Source: Dolichospermum sp. LEGE 00240
Lineage (GTDB): Bacteria > Cyanobacteriota > Cyanobacteriia > Cyanobacteriales > Nostocaceae
Length of the DNA: 47,850 nucleotides
Direction: 5' to 3'
Assembly: GCF_015207875.1 (NCBI RefSeq)
Contig: NZ_JADEVZ010000036.1
Coordinates: forward strand, 1-47,850
The notes below the pieces were generated by a model that saw only the letters and a list, made by a program, of their open reading frames with translations, did no database searches and was not told where the DNA came from. Positions within the stretch are counted from its first letter, which is position 1, and each line of letters begins with the position of its first letter. The translations under genes and the position numbers were made by a program. Positions 1 to 9,034 of this stretch are shown here, piece by piece.

Positions 1-713
1 AATCTTTGGCATTTTCTGTAGGTTCACCCAGGATTTCAAATAAGAGGGTGTGAAAAGTTAGGAAGATTTGGTAGAATATCGTGTCTGTGTGCATTATTTC
101 TGAGTTCGATATTTCTTAATTACTTGCTTATCTCAGATTTTAACCATGTTTCCCAGTTCTACATCTACTGCAATTGCATCTTCATCCTGAGATACAAGAT
201 AACGTCTTGGTATTTTGGTGATGAGGATAAATATCATTTTCTTATTTCCCTGCTTCTGGAATTTATTTGGGAAATAATTATCTTGATAAATAAAAACCCT
301 ATATATGGGCGCACACTTTTCCACTCGTACCATTAGCATACCCGAAACTTGGAACACTGTCAAGCCCCCAAGCTGAAATCAGCAAAACTCGTTAGATTAT
401 TGATAAAATTCTCAATAATCATGAGAATAGACCCCTGTTTATTGAGAAAGTTCTTTTTTATCAAAATCCCATACAAATCACTTATCATTCAATCACCATA
501 TTCCCAAATTATTTAATCAATTCCGCCCTGAAGGAGCAGAGAACCTGTACCGAAAATTCCCCATCCAAAATCTCAAATTTTTCGGTCTATTCCTACAACT
601 TGAGTGCATACCTCTATAAATAAATTTCATGTATAATCAAGATGCCCCCCTGGGGGATTTTCAGTTATGTTATTCTGAAGATAAGTAAAGTTTAGTAACA
701 AATATTAGAAACT
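1..713. other. Non-coding leader region of the window
   Basis: No convincing gene is seen. Two short overlapping frames on opposite strands (about 124-363) have no recognisable domain. A C-tract/G-tract hairpin (CCCC-cct-GGGG) lies at about 645-655, just after a TATAAT hexamer at about 632-637. That could be a short leader or terminator in front of the DUF3120 gene, but this is inference. Confidence 0.4.
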
Positions 714-1445
714 TTGATTAATCATACATTTTCTGCCTATACAGCTACTAACCCGACTGTAGATATCAATCACAGCCTGAACAATCCTCATTTACCAAAT
801 TTCCTATCTTCCCGACAAAGTTGGTTAATATTTTTAGCATCAGTATTCTTAGTATCAGTACCAGTGTTCATAGAAGCTCCGTTAGTGCGAACATTTCCCA
901 TTCTTAGCGTATTAATGACAGGATTGTGGGTTTGGCTCAGTATGAGATTAATGTCACGTCCCCAAACCTACCTGTGGGGAGATTTACTCTTTGGCTTTAG
1001 CTGGACTTGGTTAACAGGTGCGATTTATTGGGGTTGGTTAAGATATGAACCGATCTGGCATATACCCATAGAAGCACTAGGACTACCCTTTGCTGTGTGG
1101 TGTTTAGCGAAAAATTGGGGTAAAGTCGGCAATTGGTTTTACCTGGGTTCTTTACTAGGAACGGTTTTAACCGATATTTATTTTTATTTGGTGGATTTGA
1201 TGCCTTATTGGCGACAAATTATGAGAACAGATCCATCTGGTGCTTCACAAATCTTACAGAATGCCCTAACACAAGTCCAAACACCTTGGGGAGAAGGCTG
1301 GGCAGTCATTTTGGCTCTAATGCTGATGACAGTAGGAACAGCTTCTTTACTGAATAAACAACCCTATTGGTATGCCTTTGGGGGGGCGGTTTTGAGTACA
1401 ATCTTAGTAGATAGTCTCTTCTTATTAGCAGCAGTTCTGGCGTGA
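714..1445 (+). CDS. DUF3120 family integral membrane protein
   Basis: Protein of 243 aa with several hydrophobic segments (for example residues about 38-57, 60-77, 88-110, 140-160, 195-212 and 220-242) and many Trp residues. I recognise it as the DUF3120 family, which is conserved across cyanobacteria and has no established function. The start is a TTG at 714; there is no ATG before residue 66, and the conserved part begins near residue 33 (SSRQSWLIF), so TTG is the most economical choice. The next gene, psbU, is on the same strand 306 bp away with its own leader, so co-transcription is uncertain. The family call rests on recalled sequence character; the role is unknown. Confidence 0.75.
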   Translation: MINHTFSAYTATNPTVDINHSLNNPHLPNFLSSRQSWLIFLASVFLVSVPVFIEAPLVRTFPILSVLMTGLWVWLSMRLMSRPQTYLWGDLLFGFSWTWLTGAIYWGWLRYEPIWHIPIEALGLPFAVWCLAKNWGKVGNWFYLGSLLGTVLTDIYFYLVDLMPYWRQIMRTDPSGASQILQNALTQVQTPWGEGWAVILALMLMTVGTASLLNKQPYWYAFGGAVLSTILVDSLFLLAAVLA

Positions 1446-1751
1446 AATTCCCATCAATTCAGGCAAACACCGAAAAATGGGCGCAGAGGTGCTATGAGGT
1501 CAAATTTCTGGAAAAAGTCCAATCAAACCAACTAGTCGTAAATATTATGGATATTGATACGCTGTATATTAGTTTTTGATGACCGTTGTGCAAGCTCCCA
1601 AGCTTAAACCATGAAGCTAAACCATGAAGAACCCGGGATCAAGTTAGCAAAGAAACCGCGCTCATATCCTGAAACTTCTGGCTTATGCCCTATAGTTCAT
1701 AGCTTTTGGCTGCAAAATTTTATTATTCCTGGAAAAAAAGAGGTAAAAATC

Positions 1752-2180
1752 GTGAAAGGATTGGTGCGTTTATTTACTGTATTTACATTGTTGCTAGGTT
1801 GCTGGGGAATGCTGGGAACTACCCAAACAGCCCAAGCTGTTAGTTTCAATAGCTTTGTGGGAAATCAAGTTCCAGTTTTAGCGATCGCCAGTCAAAATAG
1901 AGCAGATCAGAAGCTGGGAACCGAATTTGGTAAGAAAATTGATTTGAACAATACCAATGTGCGGGCTTTCCAACAATATCCAGGACTTTATCCCACCTTG
2001 GCTAAGAAAATTATCAAAAATGCTCCTTACGACAAAGTAGAGGATGTATTAAATATCGAAGGGTTGAGCGATAGACAAAAAGCAACTTTGCAAACTAACT
2101 TTGATAACTTCACCGTGACACAATCAGAGTCTATATTCAACGAAGGCGACGATCGCTTTAATAACGGTATCTACAGATAA
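1752..2180 (+). CDS. psbU: Photosystem II extrinsic protein PsbU (12 kDa)
   Basis: PsbU is a lumenal extrinsic subunit that stabilises the oxygen-evolving complex of photosystem II together with PsbV and PsbO. The 142-aa product starts with a GTG at 1752 (MKGLVRLF) preceded by AGAGGT at 1739-1744. An upstream in-frame ATG at 1611 would add 47 residues unlike the family, so the GTG is preferred. Residues 1-32 are a hydrophobic thylakoid-lumen signal ending near AQA. The mature part carries the PsbU helix-hairpin-helix ([15 protein letters not shown], then [12 protein letters not shown]) and ends in NNGIYR. The length matches cyanobacterial PsbU. The STRR array that follows separates it from nadB. 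Confidence 0.95.
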   Translation: MKGLVRLFTVFTLLLGCWGMLGTTQTAQAVSFNSFVGNQVPVLAIASQNRADQKLGTEFGKKIDLNNTNVRAFQQYPGLYPTLAKKIIKNAPYDKVEDVLNIEGLSDRQKATLQTNFDNFTVTQSESIFNEGDDRFNNGIYR

Positions 2181-2192
2181 CCCTAGTTGCTA

Positions 2193-2226
2193 ATTGGTGA
2201 TTGGTGATTGGTGATTGGTGATTGGT
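2193..2226. repeat. STRR array, ATTGGTG heptamers
   Basis: About five tandem copies of the 7-mer ATTGGTG directly follow the psbU stop. This is the short tandemly repeated repetitive sequence class typical of heterocystous cyanobacteria. Confidence 0.9.
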
Positions 2227-2242
2227 AGAAGCAAAAGGCAAG

Positions 2243-4009
2243 ATGTCTAATAAATATCCCTATTACCCATCACCCATTACCCATTACCCATTACCCATTA
2301 CCCATTACCCATTACCCATTACCTATCACCCCATCTTGCCTGATATAAATATTCCTAACCAATTTGATGTTTTAGTAGTCGGTGCCGGTGCAGCAGGACT
2401 ATATACAGCCCTATGTCTACCCACATCCTTACGAGTCGGCTTAATTACTAAAGAAACAGTTACTCTATCCGCTAGTGATTGGGCGCAAGGTGGCATAGCC
2501 GCAGCCGTCGCCCCAGAAGATTCTCCTCAACTGCATATTGAAGACACATTAAAAGCGGGCGCTGGTTTATGCGACATCGCCGCTGTCAAATTCCTAGCCG
2601 AACAAGCCCCCAGTTGTATTCAATCCCTGGTTAACTTAGGCGTAGCTTTTGATCGTCATGACAGTAACTTGGCTTTAACCCTAGAAGCAGCCCATTCTCG
2701 TCCTCGTGTTCTCCATGCAGCCGACACCACAGGCAGGGAAGTTACCACCACCCTCACAGATCAAGTTCTCCGTCGTGAAAATATCCAAGTCATTCAGCAA
2801 GCCTTGGCTTTGAGTTTATGGATAGAACCGAAAACCGGTCAATGTTTGGGAACTAGCCTATTTTATCAAGGGAAAATTACCTGGATTAGAGCCGGGGCTG
2901 TGATTTTAGCTACAGGTGGCGGTGGTCAAGTATTTGCCCAAACCACTAATCCAGCCGTGAGTACAGGTGATGGTGTAGCTATTGCATGGCGGGCGGGGGC
3001 AATTCTCCGGGATTTAGAATTTGTCCAGTTTCATCCCACAGCCCTCAGCAAACCGGGACGTTTTCTGATTAGTGAAGCTGTGCGTGGAGAAGGGGCGCAT
3101 TTAGTGGATGACACCGGGCGACGTTTTGCCTTTGATTACCACCCAGCAGGGGAATTAGCACCCCGTGATGTGGTCAGTCGAGCGATTTTTAGTCATTTAC
3201 AAAAAACGGCTGCTGACCCGGCTACAGCGAATGTCTGGTTAGATATGCGCCCCATTCCCCCTGACAAAATTCGCCACCGTTTCCCGAATATCATCGCCGT
3301 TTGTCAACATTGGGGGATTGATGTCTTTACTCAACCCATTCCTGTGTCACCTGCCGCCCATTATTGGATGGGTGGTATCCTCACAGATGTCATGAATGCC
3401 ACGAATATTCCCGGTTTATATGCCATTGGAGAAACTGCCAGTACGGGGGTACATGGTGCTAATCGTCTAGCGAGTAATTCGTTGTTGGAATGTATTGTGT
3501 TTGGGGCGCAAATGGCTAATGTTGACTATGGAAAATTGCAACTGGGAAAACAGGAATCTGTTAATATTATTGAAACTGAAACTTTGGCAGTTAACCCATC
3601 TCTAATTGAGTGGGAAAATCAACAAAGACAATTAGCAGAAATTCGTAAAAACTTACCTCGTGTAGTTTGGCAAAGTGCAGGTATTTGTCGAGAACAATCA
3701 AGTTTAGAAACTGCCATTTCTCAAGTTGCATCTTGGCAAGAAGACTTTGCAGATTTACCTTTAAGTCAATTATTATTGAGTTTAAAATCAACACAATCAG
3801 TTAATTTTCAACAACCACAAATTGAAAAGGAATTGCGGCTTTGGGCAGAAACTCGTAATTTATTAGATATTGCCGAATTAATTCTTAAAAGTGCTGTGTT
3901 TAGAACTGAAAGCCGGGGTGGACATTACCGTTCAGATTATCCTGAAACTGATGCTAATTGGCAAGTGCATACTCTTGTCCAAAATCAGGAATGGGTAATG
4001 GGTAAATAA
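2243..4009 (+). CDS. nadB: L-aspartate oxidase NadB
   Basis: NadB oxidises L-aspartate to iminoaspartate with FAD, the first step of de novo NAD synthesis. The FAD-binding GAGAAGLY motif lies shortly after FDVLVVG. The succinate dehydrogenase/fumarate reductase flavoprotein signature is present (ASDWAQGGIAAA, FVQFHPTAL, GANRLASNSLLE), with a helical C-terminal domain near ETRNLLDIAEL. The start is uncertain. The ATG at 2243 gives 588 aa, but the first 31 residues are translated heptamer repeat (period PITHYPL). Conserved NadB sequence begins only at about 2336, where an in-frame TTG would give 557 aa. No good ribosome site precedes either start; a TTG at 2222 is also possible. The gene converges on the helicase gene at 5794-4235. 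Confidence 0.93.
   Translation: MSNKYPYYPSPITHYPLPITHYPLPITYHPILPDINIPNQFDVLVVGAGAAGLYTALCLPTSLRVGLITKETVTLSASDWAQGGIAAAVAPEDSPQLHIEDTLKAGAGLCDIAAVKFLAEQAPSCIQSLVNLGVAFDRHDSNLALTLEAAHSRPRVLHAADTTGREVTTTLTDQVLRRENIQVIQQALALSLWIEPKTGQCLGTSLFYQGKITWIRAGAVILATGGGGQVFAQTTNPAVSTGDGVAIAWRAGAILRDLEFVQFHPTALSKPGRFLISEAVRGEGAHLVDDTGRRFAFDYHPAGELAPRDVVSRAIFSHLQKTAADPATANVWLDMRPIPPDKIRHRFPNIIAVCQHWGIDVFTQPIPVSPAAHYWMGGILTDVMNATNIPGLYAIGETASTGVHGANRLASNSLLECIVFGAQMANVDYGKLQLGKQESVNIIETETLAVNPSLIEWENQQRQLAEIRKNLPRVVWQSAGICREQSSLETAISQVASWQEDFADLPLSQLLLSLKSTQSVNFQQPQIEKELRLWAETRNLLDIAELILKSAVFRTESRGGHYRSDYPETDANWQVHTLVQNQEWVMGK
2261..2327. repeat. STRR array, CCCATTA heptamers, inside the nadB 5' end
   Basis: About nine near-perfect CCCATTA/CCCATCA heptamers. 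They are open in the nadB frame and encode a 7-residue peptide period (PITHYPL). Either the array is translated or it forms the 5' untranslated region of a shorter nadB. Confidence 0.9.
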
Positions 4010-4027
4010 CAACAGAACTAGATTCCA

Positions 4028-4087
4028 CCTGAGTTCGGTGTTAGGAGTTTCTCCTTCGGAGACGCTACGCGAACGGAGTTATGATTG
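4028..4087. mobile_element. Truncated copy of the CCTGAGTTCG inverted-repeat element
   Basis: The segment starts with CCTGAGTTCG and matches the reverse complement of the right part of the element at 35659-35800, including the CTCCTTCGGAG hairpin and the GACGCTACGCGAAC stretch. It lacks 7 internal bases and the other terminus. It lies in the convergent gap after nadB. Confidence 0.75.
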
Positions 4088-4136
4088 CTTCCCTTCCCTG
4101 GCAATGACTGTAAATATTTTTGTCCAATTACTTAAT

Positions 4137-4186
4137 AAAGCCACTTTCAAGCTCGCAGGTTTTAATCTGGAGGTAAAAGTGGCTTT
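4137..4186. terminator. Inverted repeat between convergent nadB and helicase genes
   Basis: The 11-bp arms AAAGCCACTTT (4137-4147) and AAAGTGGCTTT (4176-4186) are perfectly complementary around a 28-nt loop. The position between two converging genes suggests a bidirectional terminator. The large loop makes this moderate rather than certain. Confidence 0.55.
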
Positions 4187-4234
4187 AAAATCAGCTTATT
4201 AACAGGTTGTTATGGTGATGAACTGACAACCCAT

Positions 4235-5794
4235 CTATTCTCTACCTGTCGGTAAACCTAACTTGTGATTGCTAGGACTAGGAGAAGATTCATTGTGAGT
4301 GATTTTCAACTTGGGTTTGGGACTACCGCCACCGCTGCTGCGTCTGTCGTCGTTACCCTTGCCTTCTTTTGACCAAGAGGAACGACCACCGCGACCACCA
4401 CCGGAACTGCGTTCACGTTCGCCACTATCACCACGTTTGTTGATTCTGGGTTTGGGAGTTGGGCTTTCCTCAACAGGTAGGTCTACTCCTGATAGTAACC
4501 AAGCGGGGCGGGTTTGATCGTAGGCGATTTGTAAAGCAGCAGCAGCGATCGCATGAGCATCATATTCCTCAATCATTTCGCTGATAATCGGCAAGAAGGA
4601 AGCTAACCGTTCCCCAGTTAAAGCTTCAGCAACTTGTCCTCTTAATTTCTGAATATGTTGGGCTTCAATCTGTGCCTTGGTCGGAATAGACAGAATCTGC
4701 CAAGTTTGACGGTTGTGGCGTTCAAATGCCTGTTGTTTGCGGCGTTCAAATGCCTGAACTAAGGAAATTGCCGTTCCTTCTTTTCCAGCCCGACCAGTCC
4801 GACCAATGCGGTGAACATAAGTTTCCACACTATCGGGTAAATCAAAGTTGATAACGTGGGAAAGTTGGTCAACGTCTAAACCACGCGCTGCAATATCAGT
4901 AGCTACTACCCAACGGACTTGACGGTTGCGGAAACGAATTAATAGGCGTTCCCGGGCTTGTTGGGACAAATCACCATGATATTCATCCACACTATGACCG
5001 GCAGATTGTAATTGACTGGTTAATTCTGCGGCTGTGCGACGGGTGCGAACAAAGATTAAAGCTGTTTCTGGGTCTTCCATTTCCAGAATTGGTTGTAAAG
5101 CTTTAGCTTTTGTCCAATGACGGGGAATCATGTAAGCCACTTGATTGATTTTATTTGGTGCGGCTTTGGGTTGTTCAACGGTGACAGTCACCGGTGAGTT
5201 CAAAAATTTATTTACCAACATCCGAATTGATGGTGGCATTGTCGCTGAGAATAAGGCCGTTTGTCTTTCTTCAGGCGCTTGAGAAAGAATTCTTTCCACA
5301 TCATCAATGAAGCCCATGCTTAACATTTCATCCGCTTCATCTAAGACAAACCATCTGACTTGATCTAATTTCAAGTTACCACGATCTAGTAAGTCTATGA
5401 CCCGTCCTGGTGTACCGACAACGATTTGCGCCCCCCGTCTGAGTTGCATAATTTGGCGGTCAATTGATTGACCACCATAAATAGCCGCTGCTTTCAAGTA
5501 ACTGTTACCAATAAATTGGGAAACAGCCGCATGAACTTGAATTGCTAACTCACGAGTTGGAGTTAAAACAATTGCCTGTACAGCTTTTAAGCTGGGATCT
5601 AGTTTTTCTAAAATTGGTAAAGAAAAAGCTGCGGTTTTGCCTGTTCCTGTTTGGGATTGACCAACTACATCCCGACCATTTAATAGTTGAGGAATTGCTT
5701 GGGTTTGAATATTTGTAGGTGCAGAAAAACCCATGCTTTCTAACAGTTCAGCCCGTTCTTGGGAAATGCCTAATTCTTGAAATGATAAATTCAT
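4235..5794 (-). CDS. crhR: DEAD-box RNA helicase, CrhR/DeaD type
   Basis: ATP-dependent RNA helicase of 519 aa. Visible motifs: Q-motif (GFSAPTNIQTQAIP), motif I AQTGTGKTA, motif Ia PTRELA, GG, TPGR, motif II DEAD (VLDEADEML), motif III SAT, ARGLD, and motif VI HRIGRTGRAG. These are followed by a basic, Gly/Ser/Arg-rich C-terminal tail (about residues 440-519) with RGG-like runs. The start is ATG 5794 (MNLSFQELGI). It lies 65 bp downstream of rimO on the same strand. In Synechocystis 6803 the equivalents (slr0082-slr0083, rimO-crhR) form a cold-responsive dicistronic operon, which supports the CrhR assignment. Other cyanobacterial DEAD-box paralogues exist, so the symbol is less certain than the function. 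Confidence 0.9.
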   Translation of the reverse strand: MNLSFQELGISQERAELLESMGFSAPTNIQTQAIPQLLNGRDVVGQSQTGTGKTAAFSLPILEKLDPSLKAVQAIVLTPTRELAIQVHAAVSQFIGNSYLKAAAIYGGQSIDRQIMQLRRGAQIVVGTPGRVIDLLDRGNLKLDQVRWFVLDEADEMLSMGFIDDVERILSQAPEERQTALFSATMPPSIRMLVNKFLNSPVTVTVEQPKAAPNKINQVAYMIPRHWTKAKALQPILEMEDPETALIFVRTRRTAAELTSQLQSAGHSVDEYHGDLSQQARERLLIRFRNRQVRWVVATDIAARGLDVDQLSHVINFDLPDSVETYVHRIGRTGRAGKEGTAISLVQAFERRKQQAFERHNRQTWQILSIPTKAQIEAQHIQKLRGQVAEALTGERLASFLPIISEMIEEYDAHAIAAAALQIAYDQTRPAWLLSGVDLPVEESPTPKPRINKRGDSGERERSSGGGRGGRSSWSKEGKGNDDRRSSGGGSPKPKLKITHNESSPSPSNHKLGLPTGRE

Positions 5795-5859
5795 TAATGC
5801 TCCTAGATTTGATTGTCAATTTTGAACTTGTGAGCCGATACTTATTTGTAAATTAAGTC

Positions 5860-7215
5860 TTATACAACAGCAGATAGCAGATAGGAAGATAATCTATCAC
5901 TATTGATAACTTGACCATAGAGGTCATACTCATCGGCACTTTGAATTGCTACTTTGACGATGGTTCCTAGCCTAGCCTCTCCTTTAACATAGACTTGACC
6001 ATCAACTTCGGGAGAAAATCTGCCGGAACGACCGATTAATTCTCCCCCTTCGGAATTTTCTTGCTCAATCAGGACATCAACTATTTTGCCGACTTCCTGT
6101 TGATTTTTTTGGAAAGAAATTGGTTGCTGTAATTCCATTAGGCGATTACGGCGTTCCGTCATCACTGCTGCGGGAATTTGATTGGGTAGATTGTAGGCGG
6201 GAGTTCCTTCTTCTGGTGAGAAGGTGAAGACACCAACATGATCAAATTTATGTCGTTGGGTAAACTCTAATAAATGTTGAAAATGCTCTTGAGTTTCTCC
6301 AGGAAAACCAACTATAAATGTGGTTCTGAACACTGCTGATGGTAGGGCAATTTTCAGCTGTTCCATAATCCCATCATTAATTTGCCCTTGCCAAGGACGA
6401 TTCATGGCGCGGAGAATTTCTGGATGGGAATGCTGGAGAGGCAAATCCAAATATGGTAAACAGTTGGGGGTTTCTTGGATGGCCGCAATTACATCTGGTG
6501 TGAGTCCAGTGGGATAGGCGTAGTGCATCCTAATCCAAGGGATATCTACTTTGCCTAATGCCCGCAGTAATTCGGCTAATTTGGGTTTCCCGTAAATATC
6601 TAAGCCGTAATTGGTGGTGATTTGGGAAATGAGAATTATTTCTTTGACACCTTGACTTGCCAGTTGTTGGGCTTCGGCGACTATTGATTCAATGGTACGC
6701 GATCGCTGGTTTCCTCGCAAATGGGGAATAATACAAAATGCACACCGATAATCACAACCCTCGGCTACACGCAGGTAAGCTACTCCTTCGGTGGTTGTCC
6801 GGTAACGGGGTGTGGTTTCATCGGCAATATAGGTAGGTTCGGTAGTAATTTCTTTAACTCGTTCTCCCTGTTCTACTCGCTCGATGATATCAACGATTTT
6901 GTGATAATCTCCTGTCCCCACTACCGCCACTGCTTCCGGCAATTCTTCCAATAATTGTTCTTGAAAGTGTTGCGCCATGCAGCCAGTAATGACGATTTTT
7001 TTATTGGCTTCCGCTAGTTCTACTAGGGTTTTTACTGATTCCTGTCGAGCCGCTTCGATGAAACTACAGGTATTAACAATTACGTAATCTGCTATTTCTT
7101 CGTTGCTATCTACACCATAGCCTGCATTTACTAGCAGTCCTAGCATATGTTCTGTATCAATTCGATTTTTCTCGCAGCCCAGGTGAGAAATGGCAATCGT
7201 TGGCTTTTCAACCAT
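5860..7215 (-). CDS. rimO: Ribosomal protein S12 methylthiotransferase RimO
   Basis: Radical SAM enzyme of 451 aa that methylthiolates a conserved Asp of ribosomal protein S12. The N-terminal UPF0004 domain has its three cluster cysteines in LGCEKN, VNTCSF and TGCMAQ. The radical SAM motif is CDYRCAFC, and the C-terminal TRAM domain lies at about residues 375-440. RimO-type features such as [16 protein letters not shown] and RGNQRSR distinguish it from MiaB. The start is ATG 7215 (MVEKPTIAI). It is the first gene of the likely rimO-crhR operon. Confidence 0.93.
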   Translation of the reverse strand: MVEKPTIAISHLGCEKNRIDTEHMLGLLVNAGYGVDSNEEIADYVIVNTCSFIEAARQESVKTLVELAEANKKIVITGCMAQHFQEQLLEELPEAVAVVGTGDYHKIVDIIERVEQGERVKEITTEPTYIADETTPRYRTTTEGVAYLRVAEGCDYRCAFCIIPHLRGNQRSRTIESIVAEAQQLASQGVKEIILISQITTNYGLDIYGKPKLAELLRALGKVDIPWIRMHYAYPTGLTPDVIAAIQETPNCLPYLDLPLQHSHPEILRAMNRPWQGQINDGIMEQLKIALPSAVFRTTFIVGFPGETQEHFQHLLEFTQRHKFDHVGVFTFSPEEGTPAYNLPNQIPAAVMTERRNRLMELQQPISFQKNQQEVGKIVDVLIEQENSEGGELIGRSGRFSPEVDGQVYVKGEARLGTIVKVAIQSADEYDLYGQVINSDRLSSYLLSAVV

Positions 7216-7317
7216 ATTTTGAATAGATCTTCCGTTTTTCCTTGTTAATTAACATTCAAGCGTTGGCTTAGGAATATGCAAACACCAAAAGATACCAGGA
7301 AAATGAAGCGGGTTTTA

Positions 7318-7353
7318 CTCCTGACTCCTGACTCCTGACTTCTGACTCCTGCT
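7318..7353. repeat. STRR array, CTCCTGA heptamers
   Basis: About five CTCCTGA/CTTCTGA heptamers upstream of rimO, of the same sequence class as the arrays at 22219-22252 and 25088-25108. Confidence 0.85.
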
Positions 7354-7561
7354 ATAATTTCCACCCAACTACCCGCTACTAATTACCAGATTTAACCTAT
7401 ATAACTAGCAACTTTAACTAGTAAAAGCCAGATTACGACCTTCAGCTATCATGTTGATAGGGGTCATGTTATGATACTTCTACTAATTTGTTTCCCAGGG
7501 TATTCTTTAAGTGTCTTTGGGTAAGTTTGACACTCATTATATTTTTAACAATTCGCTTAAT

Positions 7562-7745
7562 GGTATTTTGCATTACCGCAGCGTGGGCGTTGTTAATTTA
7601 CCCGTTGGGAAGCCGACCAAGAGGTCTGTTGTGAGAAGCCGCTACCCAACTGGGGAAATCGCATTGGCGACTACGCCTATCAAGCAGTAATGCTACTCGG
7701 ACATTTGCAATGAAATGCCGGGAAGCTGCCTTGCATCTTGTGAGT
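7562..7745 (+). ncRNA. Candidate structured small RNA upstream of btpA
   Basis: This block is richer in GC than the surrounding non-coding DNA, has no reading frame, and folds by eye into nested stems. GTTGGG (7604-7609) pairs with CCCAAC (7645-7650) and encloses a GACC-AAGA-GGTC hairpin (7615-7626). GCATTACCGC (7570-7579) pairs with GCAGTAATGC (7684-7693) with one mismatch. Alternatively GGTATTTTGCATT (7562-7574) pairs with AATGAAATGCC (7709-7719). A TTGACA hexamer lies at 7527-7532, but no well-spaced -10 follows. The length and nested form would suit a 6S-like RNA or a transposon-associated RNA; I cannot identify it. The strand is assumed from the TTGACA and could be wrong. Confidence 0.4.
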
Positions 7746-8037
7746 GGCAAACTCCTCTTGTCATCAGATTCTATCTTAACATATCTTATGGAAGGTTGGA
7801 ATTTAATTTATATCTTCAGGAGGAGGCAATAATTTGACTATAAAAAGGTGGGGTCAGGGGCAGGAAGATGGGAAAAATTACTAATTACCCATGACTAATC
7901 ATCTATTTCCTGTTTTCTGTTCCCTAAAGCAACTTATATTATTAGTATAAAAGGCGGAAGGCTGTAATGCCTAGAGAATCTACATTTTTTGTTTGATTCT
8001 TCCTGTCTAGTTATTGATGCCATTTTGTTACCCCCTC

Positions 8038-8073
8038 GTCTGGAGAGAGTGGGGCTAGGCAAGAACTCCAGAC
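8038..8073 (+). promoter_or_regulatory. Leader hairpin directly upstream of btpA
   Basis: The perfect 8-bp arms GTCTGGAG (8038-8045) and CTCCAGAC (8066-8073) end 21 nt before the btpA start. A competing pairing of CCCC (about 8032-8035) with GGGG (8051-8054) overlaps the left arm, so two mutually exclusive structures are possible. A post-transcriptional control function is inferred. Confidence 0.4.
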
Positions 8074-8094
8074 TGTGACCAGTAAATTAAAGAC

Positions 8095-8889
8095 GTGGAC
8101 TTATATCAGTTATTTAAAACCCGAACACCAATTATTGGTGTAGTACATCTGCTCCCTCTTCCGACTTCAGCCCGTTGGGGAGGTAGTCTCAAAGCAGTGA
8201 TTAACCGCGCCGAACAAGAAGCCACAGCCCTTGCCAGTGGAGGTGTAGATGGAATTATCGTTGAGAATTTTTTTGATGCCCCATTTACGAAAAATCAAGT
8301 TGACCCCGCAGTTGTGAGTGCTATGACTGTGGTTGTGCAACGCATCCAGAATTTGGTGACTGTGCCTTTGGGGTTAAATGTGTTACGCAATGATGGTAGA
8401 AGTGCGATCGCTATTGCTAGTTGCGTTAATGCCCAGTTTGTCAGAATTAATGTTCTCACGGGTGTGATGGCAACGGATCAAGGTTTAATTGAAGGGGAAG
8501 CTCATCAATTATTACGATATCGTCGGGAATTAGGATCTGATGTGAAAATTTTTGCTGATGTTTTGGTAAAACACGCCCGTCCTTTGAGTTCTCCTAATCT
8601 GACGGTTGCTGTTAAAGATACCATTGAAAGAGGTTTGGCTGATGCAGTAATTTTATCTGGTTGGGCTACTGGTAGTCCTCCTGACCAAGAGGATTTGGAA
8701 CTAGCTAGTGCTGCGGCGGCTGGTACTCCCGTTTTTATTGGTAGTGGTGCAAGTTGGGAAAATGTGGGTACTTTGTTAAAAGCCGCAGACGGGGTGATTG
8801 TTTCTAGTTCTCTCAAACGTCATGGTCAAATTCAGCAACCAATAGATCCGATTCGCGTCAGCCAATTTATAGAAGCTGCCCGTGTCTGA
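8095..8889 (+). CDS. btpA: BtpA family protein, photosystem I biogenesis factor
   Basis: TIM-barrel-like protein of 264 aa. In Synechocystis 6803, BtpA is a thylakoid-associated protein needed for stable accumulation of photosystem I reaction-centre proteins. Family features seen: IGVVHLLPLPTSARWGGS near the N-terminus, EATALASGGVDGIIVENF, PLGLNVLRND and FIGSGASWENV. The start is GTG 8095 (MDLYQLFKTRTP), which agrees with the family N-terminus. A long 5' region with a structured RNA candidate and a hairpin precedes it, suggesting RNA-level control. Confidence 0.92.
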   Translation: MDLYQLFKTRTPIIGVVHLLPLPTSARWGGSLKAVINRAEQEATALASGGVDGIIVENFFDAPFTKNQVDPAVVSAMTVVVQRIQNLVTVPLGLNVLRNDGRSAIAIASCVNAQFVRINVLTGVMATDQGLIEGEAHQLLRYRRELGSDVKIFADVLVKHARPLSSPNLTVAVKDTIERGLADAVILSGWATGSPPDQEDLELASAAAAGTPVFIGSGASWENVGTLLKAADGVIVSSSLKRHGQIQQPIDPIRVSQFIEAARV

Positions 8890-8954
8890 ACTATGATTTT
8901 TTTGATTTTTTTGATTTAGATGATTAGGAGGATAGTTAGTTTTTTGTCACCAAT

Positions 8955-9022
8955 TACCACTAACAACTGACAACTAACCACTGACAACTAACCACTGACC
9001 ACTGACCACTGACAACTAACCA
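8955..9022. repeat. STRR array upstream of the VKOR gene
   Basis: Mixed heptamers (TGACAAC, TAACCAC, TGACCAC) run to within about 12 bp of the next start codon, so they occupy the place of a normal 5' leader. Confidence 0.85.
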
Positions 9023-9034
9023 ATTACCAATATT

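Noticed and set aside
124-363. Overlapping 70-76 aa reading frames on both strands
   Set aside because: No ribosome site, no domain and low-complexity AT-driven composition; nothing supports either as a gene.
4299-4517. 72-aa Pro/Arg-rich frame opposite the helicase C-terminus
   Set aside because: It is the antisense shadow of the Gly/Ser/Arg-rich helicase tail.
7527-7545. TTGACA followed by TATATT as a promoter for the structured RNA
   Set aside because: The two hexamers are only about 5 bp apart, so they cannot be a -35/-10 pair.
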